From contig QRDG01001892.1 of the NCBI GenBank assembly GCA_012064385.1, forward strand, positions 124,001 through 188,000: a DNA stretch of 64,000 nucleotides, written 5' to 3'. Every line of letters starts with the position of its first letter. Within the stretch, counting starts at the first letter, position 1. Origin of the DNA: Puccinellia tenuiflora. Lineage: Eukaryota; Streptophyta; Magnoliopsida; Poales; Poaceae. The translations under genes and the position numbers were made by a program. The notes under the pieces are model-generated. The model saw nothing but the letters and a program-made list of their open reading frames with translations, did not search any database and was not told the origin of the DNA. Below, in pieces: positions 1-9,678 of this stretch.

Positions 1-1038
1 CGGACAGTTGTTGAAGTCCTCACATCTGACCGTGTAACGCACACTCTCGTTTGAGTGCCTCACAACAAATGGTCGATGATGCTTCACCGCGTAGTCCTTA
101 AGCCAGTTTTGAAGTTCTTCCAAATTCTGGAAAATGGTTCCTTTCCCAACCCCATGGCTGTCTAGATTGGTTTCTTTCTTGGAATATGGCCTTGGACCTA
201 GAATATCACTTGTGCCACCATCCACAATTGCCTTATCTGCAAGACTTACATCAGCAAACAATGAAGTCCGGTGATCTCGACCAAATGCCCGCATAAAAGC
301 TCTTGCTTCCTTAGCCGTCAGTCCATCCTCATCTATTTCTTCCTCTGGGCCTTCGTCCTCCGAGTCAATTGCGTATGATCGGGCATATGGGGTGTCATGA
401 TCCATGTCCGATTCGTAGCAATTAGCTTCCACATCTCCAACATCATGGTTATGGAGATAAGCTTCCGTTTCATGACCCTGACCATCATCTCCCGTATATT
501 CGTCATCATCGGACTCATCACCCTCCATGGATGCTTCATGACAGTCATAATGGTTATTGAAGACCGGGCTCATAGGTTGGGTCATTGGGGGTTGGCTCAT
601 TCTTGTGTCATACTCTTCAGGCTCCGGATCTACACGTGCCTCATCGTGTCGACCCGGGATACTAGTATCACTTGTGGATGCTTGCTGATTCAAGTCAATG
701 TGTCCTCGATCACGAACCTTCCTTCTGGCAAATAACTCAAGAGATTTGTCTTGTGAGTTCAAAACAACCTCCTTGTATGCTTGCCATCGATTTTCGTTGT
801 CCAGAGGCATCATTTTCCACCGAATGTAATGATCAAACCCAACATTATATCTTCCTTTCAATTCAACTACATCACTCTTCTCCATCCAATTCAACTCAAT
901 TCGGACCTTCTCCATAACATCGACAAAGCTAGGACTACTCTCAAACACCATCACTATCTCCTCCGGATCGACATAATCAACATCTCCTTTCATAAAAGCC
1001 GCGAAGTCCACATGATGAACATTCACGATTCTCGACAT
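1..1038 (-). CDS. Mutator-like (MULE/MuDR-type) transposase, N-terminal part, runs off the window
   Basis: An open frame of 346 codons runs leftward from an ATG at 1038 to the window edge with no stop. The N-terminal half has short folded-looking blocks (VDPEEIVMVFESSPSF, ELKGRYNVGFDHYIRWKMM). A long acidic linker rich in D, E and H follows at about residues 140-240. The last 35 residues (NWLKDYAVKHHRPFVVRHSN... then VRYTVRCEDFNNCP) resemble the DNA-binding domain, with its zinc-binding C..C pattern, of plant MuDR-family transposases. The DDE catalytic domain and SWIM zinc finger would lie beyond the left edge, so whether the element is intact cannot be judged. MULE transposases act in the nucleus, cutting and pasting elements with long terminal inverted repeats. 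A domesticated FAR1- or MUSTANG-like host gene is a less likely alternative. Confidence 0.7.
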   Translation of the reverse strand, partial: MSRIVNVHHVDFAAFMKGDVDYVDPEEIVMVFESSPSFVDVMEKVRIELNWMEKSDVVELKGRYNVGFDHYIRWKMMPLDNENRWQAYKEVVLNSQDKSLELFARRKVRDRGHIDLNQQASTSDTSIPGRHDEARVDPEPEEYDTRMSQPPMTQPMSPVFNNHYDCHEASMEGDESDDDEYTGDDGQGHETEAYLHNHDVGDVEANCYESDMDHDTPYARSYAIDSEDEGPEEEIDEDGLTAKEARAFMRAFGRDHRTSLFADVSLADKAIVDGGTSDILGPRPYSKKETNLDSHGVGKGTIFQNLEELQNWLKDYAVKHHRPFVVRHSNESVRYTVRCEDFNNCP

Positions 1039-1090
1039 CTAATAATACAAAACAATAAAAAATATCCATCACAACCAAATACCAAACCAT

Positions 1091-1290
1091 ACCATACTAA
1101 TCTAGGGTTGCAAATTTCTAGGGTTAGGGTTTGGGTCAACCAAATCCCTCACCATATATACCATACTAATTTAGGTTACAAATTTCTAGGGTTAGGGTTT
1201 GGGTCAACCAAATCCCTCACCATACCATACTAATCTAGGGTTACAAATTTATAGGGTTAGGGTTTGGGTGAATCAAATCCCTCACCATAC
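1091..1290. repeat. Three tandem copies of a 64-69 bp unit with telomere-like core
   Basis: Units begin at about 1091, 1160 and 1224 with ACCATACTAAT. Each contains TAGGGTTAGGGTTTGGG followed by CAAATCCCTCACC. The core resembles the plant telomere repeat TTTAGGG and plant telo-box promoter motifs. The array lies just upstream of the MULE transposase start codon, so it is probably part of its 5' leader or promoter. Confidence 0.8.
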
Positions 1291-1559
1291 CATACAAATA
1301 CTTAATCCTACACTTCCATAACAAACATATAAGGTCAAGGAAAAACAAAATCTACACAACTTAGGGTTTCCAAATAGATGCAAAAACAACCAAATGTCAA
1401 GATTTAAATTGGACAAAAACGAGAAGAACGGAGGAGATTACCTTGGAGGATCAAAGGGAAACGAAATCCACGGAGAAAACCCTCCGATTTGGAGGGCAAT
1501 AGCTAGGGCGACGGGTGGGTATGGCTCTTCTTCGAGCTGGGAGAGTGGAAATGGGTGGG

Positions 1560-1756
1560 GATAGCCTCCACAGGGCCGCTGCGGCGGCTGATAACCCTAA
1601 GTGGCATGGCGCCTTGGGCTGGGGCGCCATGGTAGTTAGTATGGCGCCTTGCCCTGGGGCGTCATGGAACTCAGCTGGGGCTGACGTGGCCGGTCCATGG
1701 CGCCTTTGACCAAGGCGTCATGCTTCTTGGTATGGCGCCCCAGGGCCGGGCGCCAT
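1560..1756. repeat. Cluster of ATGGCGCC / GGCGCCAT palindromic motifs
   Basis: At least six copies of ATGGCGCC, GGCGCCAT or near variants occur in 200 bp in both orientations. They are separated by short G/C runs and followed by an AT-rich stretch containing AGGGTCAAAT twice. The position upstream of a MULE transposase frame would fit an inner terminal-inverted-repeat region, but the matching end is outside the window. Confidence 0.5.
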
Positions 1757-1856
1757 GAAAAAGGGTCAAATCTGAAATTATTTTGAATTTGGATCCATTT
1801 CGTCAAATCTTTTCGAAAAAAGGGTCAAATATGGTAAATTTCACCATTCTTGCTCC

Positions 1857-2118
1857 CGCCAGATCAGTGGGATCTTATGATTACTGGATGTACACGACTC
1901 CTGATGGTCGCTCAGGATATATTCAGTCGTGCTTCCTGGAAGCATATTAATTGCATTAGGGATGACTAGTTGCTTTATGTTGCTTCTATTTTGATGGTTG
2001 ATTCATGTTTTAACCCTCTGTGATCTGTGATTTGTAAACTTGATATCTTCAAACATTGCAATAAAAGGTTGTGTGCATCTCTTGATACGGAGGCCGGGGT
2101 CTCATCCCTGTTCCGAAA
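1857..2118 (+). mobile_element. Probable LINE 3'-end remnant
   Basis: The stretch ends with AATAAAAGGTTGTGTGCATC, then GGAGGCCGGGGTCTCATCC and a short A-tract. This is the form of 3' tails I know from grass LINEs (gtgtgcatc..gatgcagaggccggggg..aaaa). No coding frame remains. A second, similar tail is near 63.3 kb. Confidence 0.4.
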
Positions 2119-2122
2119 AAGA

Positions 2123-2227
2123 CCTGAGTTTTTCTTTTTCTTCTTCTAATAGTTTTTGAGGGAAGGATACCATATCTTGTGTCGGTTGTAAAAATACCTG
2201 AGTTTTTCTTTTTCTTCTTCTAATAGT
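2123..2227. repeat. Perfect 31-bp direct repeat, 74-bp period
   Basis: Positions 2123-2153 and 2197-2227 carry the same 31 bases (CCTGAG, a pyrimidine run, then CTAATAGT). The spacer contains ATACCATATCTTGTGT, and a close relative of that spacer (ATATCATATCTTGTGTTGG) occurs alone near 6119. It looks like replication slippage within an old repeat. Confidence 0.75.
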
Positions 2228-2463
2228 ATCTCACAAACCAGCATGACGTACTAGGCGAAATAGTACAGATTAAGTCCAACAAATAGCGTGCAGGTCTGTA
2301 ATTAATAGTCAATCATTAAATCCGCGTGTGAGTTGGAGAAGGAAACGTGATAAGATGTGATGCGTGTCCAGTTCCAACTCCAACACAACACATGTTGGAA
2401 GCTACATATAGTACGTGCGTGCCTACCACCTCGATCGATCGATCGAGCCCCACGCACGAGGAC

Positions 2464-3735
2464 ATGGAAGAGGCGCTGCTCCTGGACGAGCTCGTCCGCG
2501 AGATCCTCCTGCGCGTGCCCACCGATGCCGCCGCGCTGTTCCGATGCGCCGCCACGTGCAAGCGGTGGCGCGCCATAGTGGCCGACCCCTCCTTCCTCCG
2601 GCATCACTGGCCGGAGAACGCGTGTCATCCGTCCTCCCTTCTCGGCTTCTTCGACACACTACGACGTGACGACCATCAAAGTACCGGCCTCTTTTTCAAC
2701 CCGGTGTCCTCTGCTCGCCGCCGTTCCCTCGCCTCCTCCTTCGTCATTTCTGGAACGCCGCCGGGAGGCATCTTGGACCATGCGAGAGCGCTCGCCGCGC
2801 GGGGCGGCCTCCTCCTCATGCGCCTCCCCACCTGTGATTCTCTCCGCCTCGCCGCCAACGATTCTCTCCGCCTCGCCGTTTGCGACTTACTCAACGGAAC
2901 CTGCGACGTGCTCCCCCCGCTCGAGTGCAGATTTTCTTCGTGTCAATTCGCCATTCTAACCCGCGAAGATTATTGCTCCTTGGATGATCAGCAGCTGCAA
3001 GGACGGACACCATTGACTGGTTACTCGACCTTCTTCAAGGTGCTAGCCATTGTCACCGATATGAACGGTCCGGATTGTAACCTCTACACCTTCTCGTCGT
3101 CCTCAGAGACTAGCTGGAGCGAACCTAGAAAGTGCTTCGACGAAGTCTGGCGGCACAAGTGCAATACATCTTGTGTCCAGATTCTATATGATTCAACGAA
3201 CAGGGTCATTGTATACCACGGTGTGGCATACTGGCTCGGGTCCTACCGGACAGGTCAATGGAGTTTGCCGCGTTACTTCACCTTTGGCGTCGACGTCAAG
3301 ACCGACCAAATTTCCATTACCGAGCTCTCGATCCCGACGAACCAACTTGCCCCTAGCATTTTCTATGCACTAATGCTTAGCGTCACGGTCGATGGAAGGC
3401 TCTCGCTATTGCACTTGCAAAAGGACGGTCTCCGACTAAATACGTGGACACGGGGATACGACGGGACCTGGCTCCTCGCTAGAGTGATCGAGCTAAAACC
3501 ATCAAAATATCCTGTTTATGTATCAATGCTGACGGGAGAAAAGAGCGGTGTGTTTTTCATGGCAGATGTGCACGGACGTGCGTACAAGACCGACCCTAAG
3601 ACAGGAGCGATGGAGGATGTGACGACATCGATGTTTCACGGTTGCTTAACTATAGCGGCGGTGCCCGTCGAGATAGATTGGCCGGTGTTGTTCATGTCGC
3701 GCCTAGCCAAACAAAAAAATGTATCATGTTGGTAG
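2464..3735 (+). CDS. F-box protein (SCF substrate receptor), intronless
   Basis: One frame of 424 codons from ATG 2464 to TAG 3735 gives 423 residues. The frame is open further upstream without an ATG; 2464 is chosen because the F-box starts right after it. Residues 4-45 (LLLDELVREILLRVP...RCAATCKRWRAIVADPSFLRHHW) fit the F-box consensus for Skp1 binding. The remainder has no kelch or LRR signature but carries scattered W, F and Y blocks as in the large grass F-box-associated families. Such proteins select targets for SCF ubiquitin ligases; the target here is unknown. GC content drops from the 5' to the 3' end, as is common in grass genes. Such families often contain pseudogenes, but this frame shows no break. 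Confidence 0.8.
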   Translation: MEEALLLDELVREILLRVPTDAAALFRCAATCKRWRAIVADPSFLRHHWPENACHPSSLLGFFDTLRRDDHQSTGLFFNPVSSARRRSLASSFVISGTPPGGILDHARALAARGGLLLMRLPTCDSLRLAANDSLRLAVCDLLNGTCDVLPPLECRFSSCQFAILTREDYCSLDDQQLQGRTPLTGYSTFFKVLAIVTDMNGPDCNLYTFSSSSETSWSEPRKCFDEVWRHKCNTSCVQILYDSTNRVIVYHGVAYWLGSYRTGQWSLPRYFTFGVDVKTDQISITELSIPTNQLAPSIFYALMLSVTVDGRLSLLHLQKDGLRLNTWTRGYDGTWLLARVIELKPSKYPVYVSMLTGEKSGVFFMADVHGRAYKTDPKTGAMEDVTTSMFHGCLTIAAVPVEIDWPVLFMSRLAKQKNVSCW

Positions 3736-4640
3736 CCTTTTAGAACCGACGGTTGATGCTTAGCATAAATCGTATTTCTACTAGCTAGTAAGTAGCCTAG
3801 TACTCCATGCATAGATATAGGGATTGTTAGTTTTTGAGAATTTTTTCAGAATATAGAGTGTATTGCGTTTCAGAACTCATCTCAACAAATTTTGCAAGTG
3901 ATTCGATAGCGTTCCCTTATATCGTGTAAACCTCTCTTTTGTTGCACTTGAATTAGCCATCATCCAAAACTGGTGTAATTTCGCCCCTTAAAAAGTGTGG
4001 TTTAATTTCTGAGCAAAAAACTATACACTCTGTATATATATCATGTAGAAAACCTCTATGAAAGGAACACGTTTTAAAAGTGAATGGGGGCACTTTCAAA
4101 TTTAAATGTCACTTCCTTTGCTATGATTGCTAGATTAGGCGAATTTCAGGCATGTCTTCACGACCAATTAAGCTTTTTGCATGAATATAATATGTACCGT
4201 GCCGCCACCCAATAAACTGAAATTGGTACACAGAAGCAAGAGTGTGATCGAGTATATGAAATGAATCAAGAAGGAACTAGGCAGGGTAGCTGGGACCTTA
4301 AGCTTACTCAGATGATTGAACGATCATCCACCCCAGCAAAGAAATTAGTATCGGACTGAAGTGCCAGCAATGAAACATGAGATTAGCTTCTGACTTTACG
4401 TACGGAGAGGATTTTCAAGGCATCGCATCTGGTAATCACTAAAAAAAAAAGGTTCTCTTTGCAAAGGGAACTTTTCCTCCGCTCTCCTCGCGCCAAGTGG
4501 CGCCTTCTCCTCGTTTAGTCCCCCGTGGGTGGTTACATGTGTGACAAGTGGCAACACTAGAGAGTACGGATGGGTGGAAACGCATTTATTTTATATTCGT
4601 TTTTTTAAAATGAAATATCTCTAGAACCGTATTTTAGAAT
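3736..4640. other. Intergenic sequence downstream of the F-box gene, nothing recognised
   Basis: AT-rich sequence without a supported reading frame. An A-tract at 4441-4450 precedes a short self-complementary piece (TTCTCTTTGCAAAGGGAA). No terminal repeats or host gene features were recognised. Confidence 0.5.
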
Positions 4641-4810
4641 TACGAACCGTTTTCATATTTGAAATCCTCGCGTCGAGATCTTCAAAACTAGATCCCATGT
4701 TGATATGTTTCGAAAACTTTTTTTTGTACTACCGGTTCTATATAGTTTGTACACTCGGTAGCATTGTAGTTGTACATCATGTGTAGTTTTGTACTTTCTG
4801 TTATCTTTCG

Positions 4811-5131
4811 CGCGGATGTACGACGATGTGCGCGCGGATATACAGGTGAGTTGGGCGCGGATGTACAGCAGGTTCGCGTGGGTGTACACCGATGTGCGCG
4901 CGGATGTACAACGATGTGTGCGCGGATGTACGACGATGTGCGCGTGGATGTACAGGTGAGTTGGGCGCGGATGTACAGCAGGTTCGCGTGGGTGTACACC
5001 GATGTGCGCGCGGATGTACAACGATGTGTGCGCGGATTTACGACGATGTGCGCGCAGATGTACAGGTGAGTTGGGCGCGGATGTACAACAGGTTCGCGTG
5101 GGTGTACACCGATGTGCGCGCGGATGTACAT
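4811..5131. repeat. Minisatellite: about three 110-bp units built from five 22-bp subunits
   Basis: TACAGGTGAGTTGGGCGCGG recurs at 4841, 4951 and 5061, giving an exact 110-bp period. Each unit is itself five variants of a 22-mer (for example CGCGCGGATGTACGACGATG plus TG), so this is a two-level repeat. Open frames across it exist on both strands only because stops are rare in the unit. The array is bracketed by GTACTTTCTGT on both sides (about 4791 and 5149). Confidence 0.9.
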
Positions 5132-5198
5132 CTGAATCGCACTATTCTGTACTTTCTGTGCTATATACTCTGTACTTCCATGTGGCGCGTTAGCGTAG

Positions 5199-5268
5199 GC
5201 GTTAGGGTATGGAGGATTCGTCGCCGTCTATCGCGTCGACTAGCGATAAATCCTCCGTACCCTAACGC
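5199..5268. repeat. 70-bp imperfect hairpin (inverted repeat)
   Basis: Left arm 5199-5218 (GCGTTAGGGTATGGAGGATT) pairs with right arm 5249-5268 with one mismatch. The 30-bp loop contains a second nested pair (TATCGC / GCGATA). It sits 68 bp after the minisatellite. Confidence 0.8.
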
Positions 5269-5339
5269 CCCGAGGCTGAGTCCGCCCGTACGCCGCGGTA
5301 GCGGCGACGGGGGACGAAGCCGAGCCGATAGATCATAAA

Positions 5340-6298
5340 AAACTTTTAACTTATATATATAATTTAGGGGTTAGGGTGGGGTGGTAAATAAAGCAATTTA
5401 TATGCCGGTATGCAAGAGAGATTTAGATTTAGATATAACTTGTGCACGTACTCCCACTTTTATGTATCTTGTACTTTCTGTTTGTGTGTACTCATTTTTT
5501 TTCTCTGTGTGATTTGCTGTTTTCGTACTTCCTTGCCTCTGGATCGTATCTCGGCTGCCTCTCAATTGTACGTATTAGTACTAGTAGCTCCCAACGCGGA
5601 AAAAAATACGAGACCGAACTGTCGTTCGAGAAGAGCAGCGTGTACTTGCATTGACCGGTTCGTGAGAGCTCGGAAGGGTTCCCATGCTGCCACGCGTCGA
5701 AAGGTTAGCACACCCCGCGCACATTGATGACCTTTAGGAAGGTCTCCCTTTTGCTAGTCGTACCCCATCGCATCTATCACTGTGTTTGCTCGCGAAATCC
5801 AACCAACTCCACGATTTCCTTTTGCAAACGGAGGCCCATAATACACGAAGCCGAAGGCCTAGAGGTACGTAAGAACTATATTTTGTGCTTGGCAAAACAG
5901 AAGTGTAACCTGCAGGCCCTCTCGCATGGGCCATGGCAATATCCACGCACTCGATCCATTGTCCACAAGAAAAAAAAAATGAAAAGAAAACCTGAACTTA
6001 TCAGTCAAGAAGACCAGGTTGGGGCAGGTTTTGTTAGCTTGAAACGGTCAGCACGTCGACGTTACGCTTCCCACCGTCTTTGGCGACTTTGACCGGAAAG
6101 AACCGAGGTTTTGCTAGAATATCATATCTTGTGTTGGTTTGTAAAAGAGACTTTATTCTTTTGTTTTTATCAAAAAAAACGGGTAAAGGCAAGGCTTTCG
6201 CCCGTTTCAGAAACAAATCAGTCGAGATTTCTGGAAACATGAGTCGTTTACACGTAGTTTTTTTATATATATAGTTTTCAGATGGGTGTGGATTTTAC
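5340..6298. other. Intergenic sequence, no gene recognised
   Basis: Several short frames exist on both strands but none has a recognisable domain, good start context or splice structure. A fragment near 6117-6150 resembles the spacer of the direct repeat at 2.15 kb, which points to a shared decayed repeat family. Confidence 0.5.
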
Positions 6299-6300
6299 TA

Positions 6301-6420
6301 CTCCCTCCGATCCATAAAAAGTGTCGCCCACTTAGTATAAAGTTTATACTAACTTGGTAAAAAATGAGAGATATTATTTATAAATCGTAGGTACTATTTT
6401 GTAAAATGTATAGAATCGGG
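6301..6420. mobile_element. Stowaway/Mariner-type MITE fragment, left end only
   Basis: TA followed by CTCCCTCCGATCCATAAAAA is the standard left end of Triticeae Stowaway elements. The TTAGTATAAAGTTTATACTAA palindrome lies near its expected centre. No matching GGAGGGAG right end follows within 400 bp, so the element is truncated and the end coordinate is approximate. Confidence 0.6.
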
Positions 6421-6479
6421 GTTTTGGCAGAGAGGTTGTCCCTAGTCAAGACAGACAGATCAAGCTAGCTAGCTAAACA

Positions 6480-7135
6480 CGTCCTGTGTTTGGACCGTGG
6501 TTTTTAATAGCACGCTATATAGTATTTTGAGCTTGGTGCCGCTAAACTAAATCCATGTATAGTTGCTCGCTTTAACGCACTATATACGGGGCTCGTCTAG
6601 CATACGCGCGCGAGTCGTGGCGCGGTATTCGACAGCCCGCGCGAGGCGTTCCAACAGCTAAACGACAACCACGGTAGAGGAAGAAGACGAGTGCTCCCCC
6701 GCCGCCACAGCCGGCCTAACCGCCTGCCCCCGCCGCCCGCGGCCGGCGGCGCTACAGCGCGCGCCTCGCCGCCCCGCCCTCTTCAAATCACCTCCTCCGC
6801 CGGTCCGTCGCCGCCCCGGACCATCCCTCTAAATCCCCCCTTCTTTTTCGGCTCCGACACCCACCCCGCACCCACAACGTTAAGTCCATTGCTCGGCTCC
6901 ACCAAGCTCCGGTCTCGACGCCATCTTCTCCGCCGCGGCGTCTCGTCGGTTGGAGAATTGTAGGGAAGAAAGAGGGAAGAAGATGGTGGGACCCACCCAC
7001 GTTTGCTCGCGCTGGTAGAACTGCGCAACCACTCGCGCAGTCGAAGGAAAGCAGTTTCGCTATATGCGTACCCGTACCCGTTATAGCGCCCAAATAACGG
7101 ACATGATGTTTTGGCTCACGGGCCCCTTGTGCAAA
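6480..7135. other. GC-rich intergenic block, no supported gene
   Basis: Between 6650 and 6950 the sequence is very GC-rich and opens frames on both strands (proline, arginine and alanine rich) through base composition alone. Ends resembling TTTTAATAGCACGCTATA (about 6508) and its rough complement near 7080 hint at a decayed inverted-repeat element, but the match is too weak to call. Confidence 0.35.
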
Positions 7136-7144
7136 ATACATTTT

Positions 7145-7405
7145 TAACGCATTTCAAAATGTCAAAAAAATATATATAAATTTTGGGTGTTCATATAAAA
7201 AATGTCTACCCGTGCAAAAAAGTTTCGCATCGAAAAAAATTTGGGTGCCGGGATTTCTCTTTTTTTTCACCGGCCACAAAAAAATCTTTTCATCCCTTTT
7301 TTTTTTGTACGCATATGTACATCCAAAAAAATTATTTGAAATTTTTTGACATTTTAAAGTTTGTTTTTTTGGATAGTGGATGTAGATGCATCTATGAGCC
7401 GAAGT
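7145..7405. mobile_element. MITE-like element related to the one at 59.4 kb
   Basis: The right part (GAAATTTTTTGACATTTT, then ATGCATCTATGAGCCGAAGT plus GGATTTCC) matches the right end of the element at 59426-59765 (ATGCACCCATGACCCGAAAT plus GGATTTCC). AAAATGTCAAAAAA at 7158 pairs with TTTTTTGACATTTT near 7342. The outer left terminus is not recognisable. Confidence 0.55.
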
Positions 7406-7858
7406 GGATTTCCCCCAAATAACAAATCATGAAAGCTGCGACTATTTGTCGTAAAACGCGATTTTTTCGCTGGTTTGGACACGGCCGGAGAGATCAGGAG
7501 CGGGTACGAATGGACTGACTGATTCTGAACGCAAGAAGCATAGATCCCTTTCATTGTCCGCCGTTGAGTTCTTCAGGGTTATTCCTTTATGACTTTTGCC
7601 GTTGTCGCCGCCGTCCGAATCCATCTGGCTTGGCCGTGGCCAACCCGGCCAAAGTTCTTGTTTCTTTGTTTTGATTTGATTTGATTGACGTAGGTAACTA
7701 AAAGGAAAACAATAGATTCTAGTTATAGAACAATGGATGGACGCCATTGCCATTGGACGACCGCACGTAGATTCTAGGTAACATAACGTGCATGCACCGC
7801 CACCAAATTCGCATATGTGTGCATCTCTCTAAATACTAAACTCCCTAGGATTTGTGCC

Positions 7859-8190
7859 CTCTCCTTCTCCCACATGTCAACATCATGGTATACCCCACTT
7901 AGCTCAATTTATTTATTAGTTTATCTATAGTTTAAAGTTTTGAATTGAGTTTGAAAAAAATTATATTGGATATATATCCTCTCCTTCCCACATGTCCATA
8001 TCGTGGTAGACCCCACTTAGCTCACGTTATTTATTAATTTATACTTCATAGTTTTAAATTGAGTTTGAAAAAAATTCTATTGGATATATATCCTCTCTTC
8101 CCACATGTCCACATAATGTTAAACCCCACTTAGCTCACTTTATTTATTAATTCATAGTTCATAGTTTTAAATTAAGTTTGAAAATATCCT
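7859..8190. repeat. Three diverged tandem copies of a 115-120 bp AT-rich unit
   Basis: Copies begin at 7859, 7979 and 8093 with CTCTC..TTCCCACATGTC. They continue through ACCCCACTTAGCTCA, TTATTTATTA and TTTTAAATTGAGTTTGAAAA. The third copy is degraded at its 3' end. There is no coding potential. Confidence 0.85.
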
Positions 8191-8376
8191 TCTAATAACT
8201 AAGCTCTCTAAAAGATAGAGCTTATTGGTTACTCCACGTGGCAACTTTCTATTGGTTACATCAGATCCAGCTAGAAATAATATTATTTGTCTGTTTAAGC
8301 TTACTTTTCTATCTACTGCACACAACAGTGCCGCCCCTCTCTTATAATTCAATAGGTGCTCTATTTTACAACATAG

Positions 8377-9115
8377 ATCATTTGGGGCAAAAAATATTGC
8401 TCTAATAGCTACTGCCCTGTATTTGATGTAAATTTAGCAACAAAAAAAATTGTCAAACCAAAAAACATCAAGTGTGGCAAATATTAAAAACTTGGGCTGC
8501 TGCTATATAACAGAAAGGCCAAAACACGCACGCTAATTACCAATCGGAAGTTTCATGTCGCTCTCACGCCTCTTCTCCGGTGACTATTGTCGCCTCTTCT
8601 ACCATCGGTTTGGCCTCGGATCGGGTAGTTCCACCACAACTCTAACCGATTCGGCAACAAATTCAATACCACTGGTCCACTGCTCAAGGGCACCACATAT
8701 CGGGAGGGATGCCGGCCGTCGCTTTCCTCCCGCGCGCGGCCACCATCGACTCCCGTCCGTATTAAGTCATTTGGGACAAAAAAAATGTTGCTCGAACAAC
8801 TAACCGGTCTTGACGAAAATTCTGTCTATTTTTTTGTCAAAAAGAAAAAGGCAAGTGCTACAAAAATAAAACACTTGGGCTGTTGCTATAAAACAGAAAG
8901 GCCAATACCTGCACGACAACTAAAAATCGGAATTTTCATACCGGCCTCACGCCTCTCCTCCGGTGAGCACTGCCGCCTCTTCTCTCACCGATTCAGTTTC
9001 GAATCTGGCAGCTCCACCAAAACTCTAACCGATTCGGCCGCGAATGTACCATCACATCTCAAGGACACCATGGATCGTGAGGGATTTTGCCTCGAATAAT
9101 GTCGTCTCTCTCCTC
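8377..9115. repeat. Diverged 385-bp tandem duplication
   Basis: Copy 1 (8377-8765) and copy 2 (8766-about 9115) share ordered blocks: TCATTTGGG.CAAA; CTTGGGCTG.TGCTATA.AACAG followed by AAAGGCCAA; CTCACGCCTCT.CTCCGGTGA; and AACTCTAACCGATTCGGC. The offset is 383-389 bp and identity is roughly 75 percent by eye. Each copy has a TATA-like ATATAA or ATAAAA and a small frame after it, so it may descend from a captured promoter and first exon, but no protein is recognisable. Confidence 0.8.
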
Positions 9116-9670
9116 CCGTGCGTGGCCACCAATGACTCTCTTTTGTATCTCTTCCTGACGAGCCACCCGAAAGGCCCTCCTCGCTTCCCCTTCCTCGGTG
9201 CCTCCTCCTTCCCTCCAAGCATGAGCACGAGAAACATACGATAGCTCTGCCTCTGGCTGCACCTCGACTAGCACCGCATCGCATGGCTCCTTCGACTCCA
9301 CACACACCAGTTGCCAGGCTCGCCTCGTTAAGAGGTTAACAAATTCAAATTTTGTACTTTTGTATTATACAATTTATACCACTGTTTGCTAGACCAATGC
9401 GTGCAATATTTTTCTGAAAATGGTATGAATTTGTACCTGATGATGTATCAGACACCAATCTTTACTCAGATCATCATGTCATGTATTTATAACTGCAATC
9501 ATAACCTCGGGCGCAGCAAAGCGCGCCAACCTCTTCTAGTTCGATTCCATTCTGTACGTCGCCGCAATCGCACAACGGCTCGAAAGGAAATGAAAAGCGG
9601 ACGAGGACATGGTCGTGTCGTCGACAACGTACGCACGCGTTGAAGGCTTCTTCTCCCTTCCTATATACTA
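9116..9670. other. Intergenic sequence, nothing recognised
   Basis: The 9116-9330 part is moderately GC-rich with short frames on both strands. The rest is AT-rich. No domain, splice pattern or transposon end was recognised up to the hAT insertion site. Confidence 0.4.
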
Positions 9671-9678
9671 CGTGTACG

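Noticed and set aside
1080..1290. Interstitial telomere
   Set aside because: The TAGGGTTAGGGTTTGGG cores are short, irregular and embedded in a 64-69 bp unit, so this is not a telomeric array.
4653..5338. Several 100-150 codon frames on both strands
   Set aside because: They read through the 110-bp minisatellite in different frames; a repeat unit lacking stops explains them.
1091..8190. CRISPR-like arrays
   Set aside because: The tandem repeats lack regular unique spacers and the genome is a plant nuclear one; they are minisatellites or diverged duplications.
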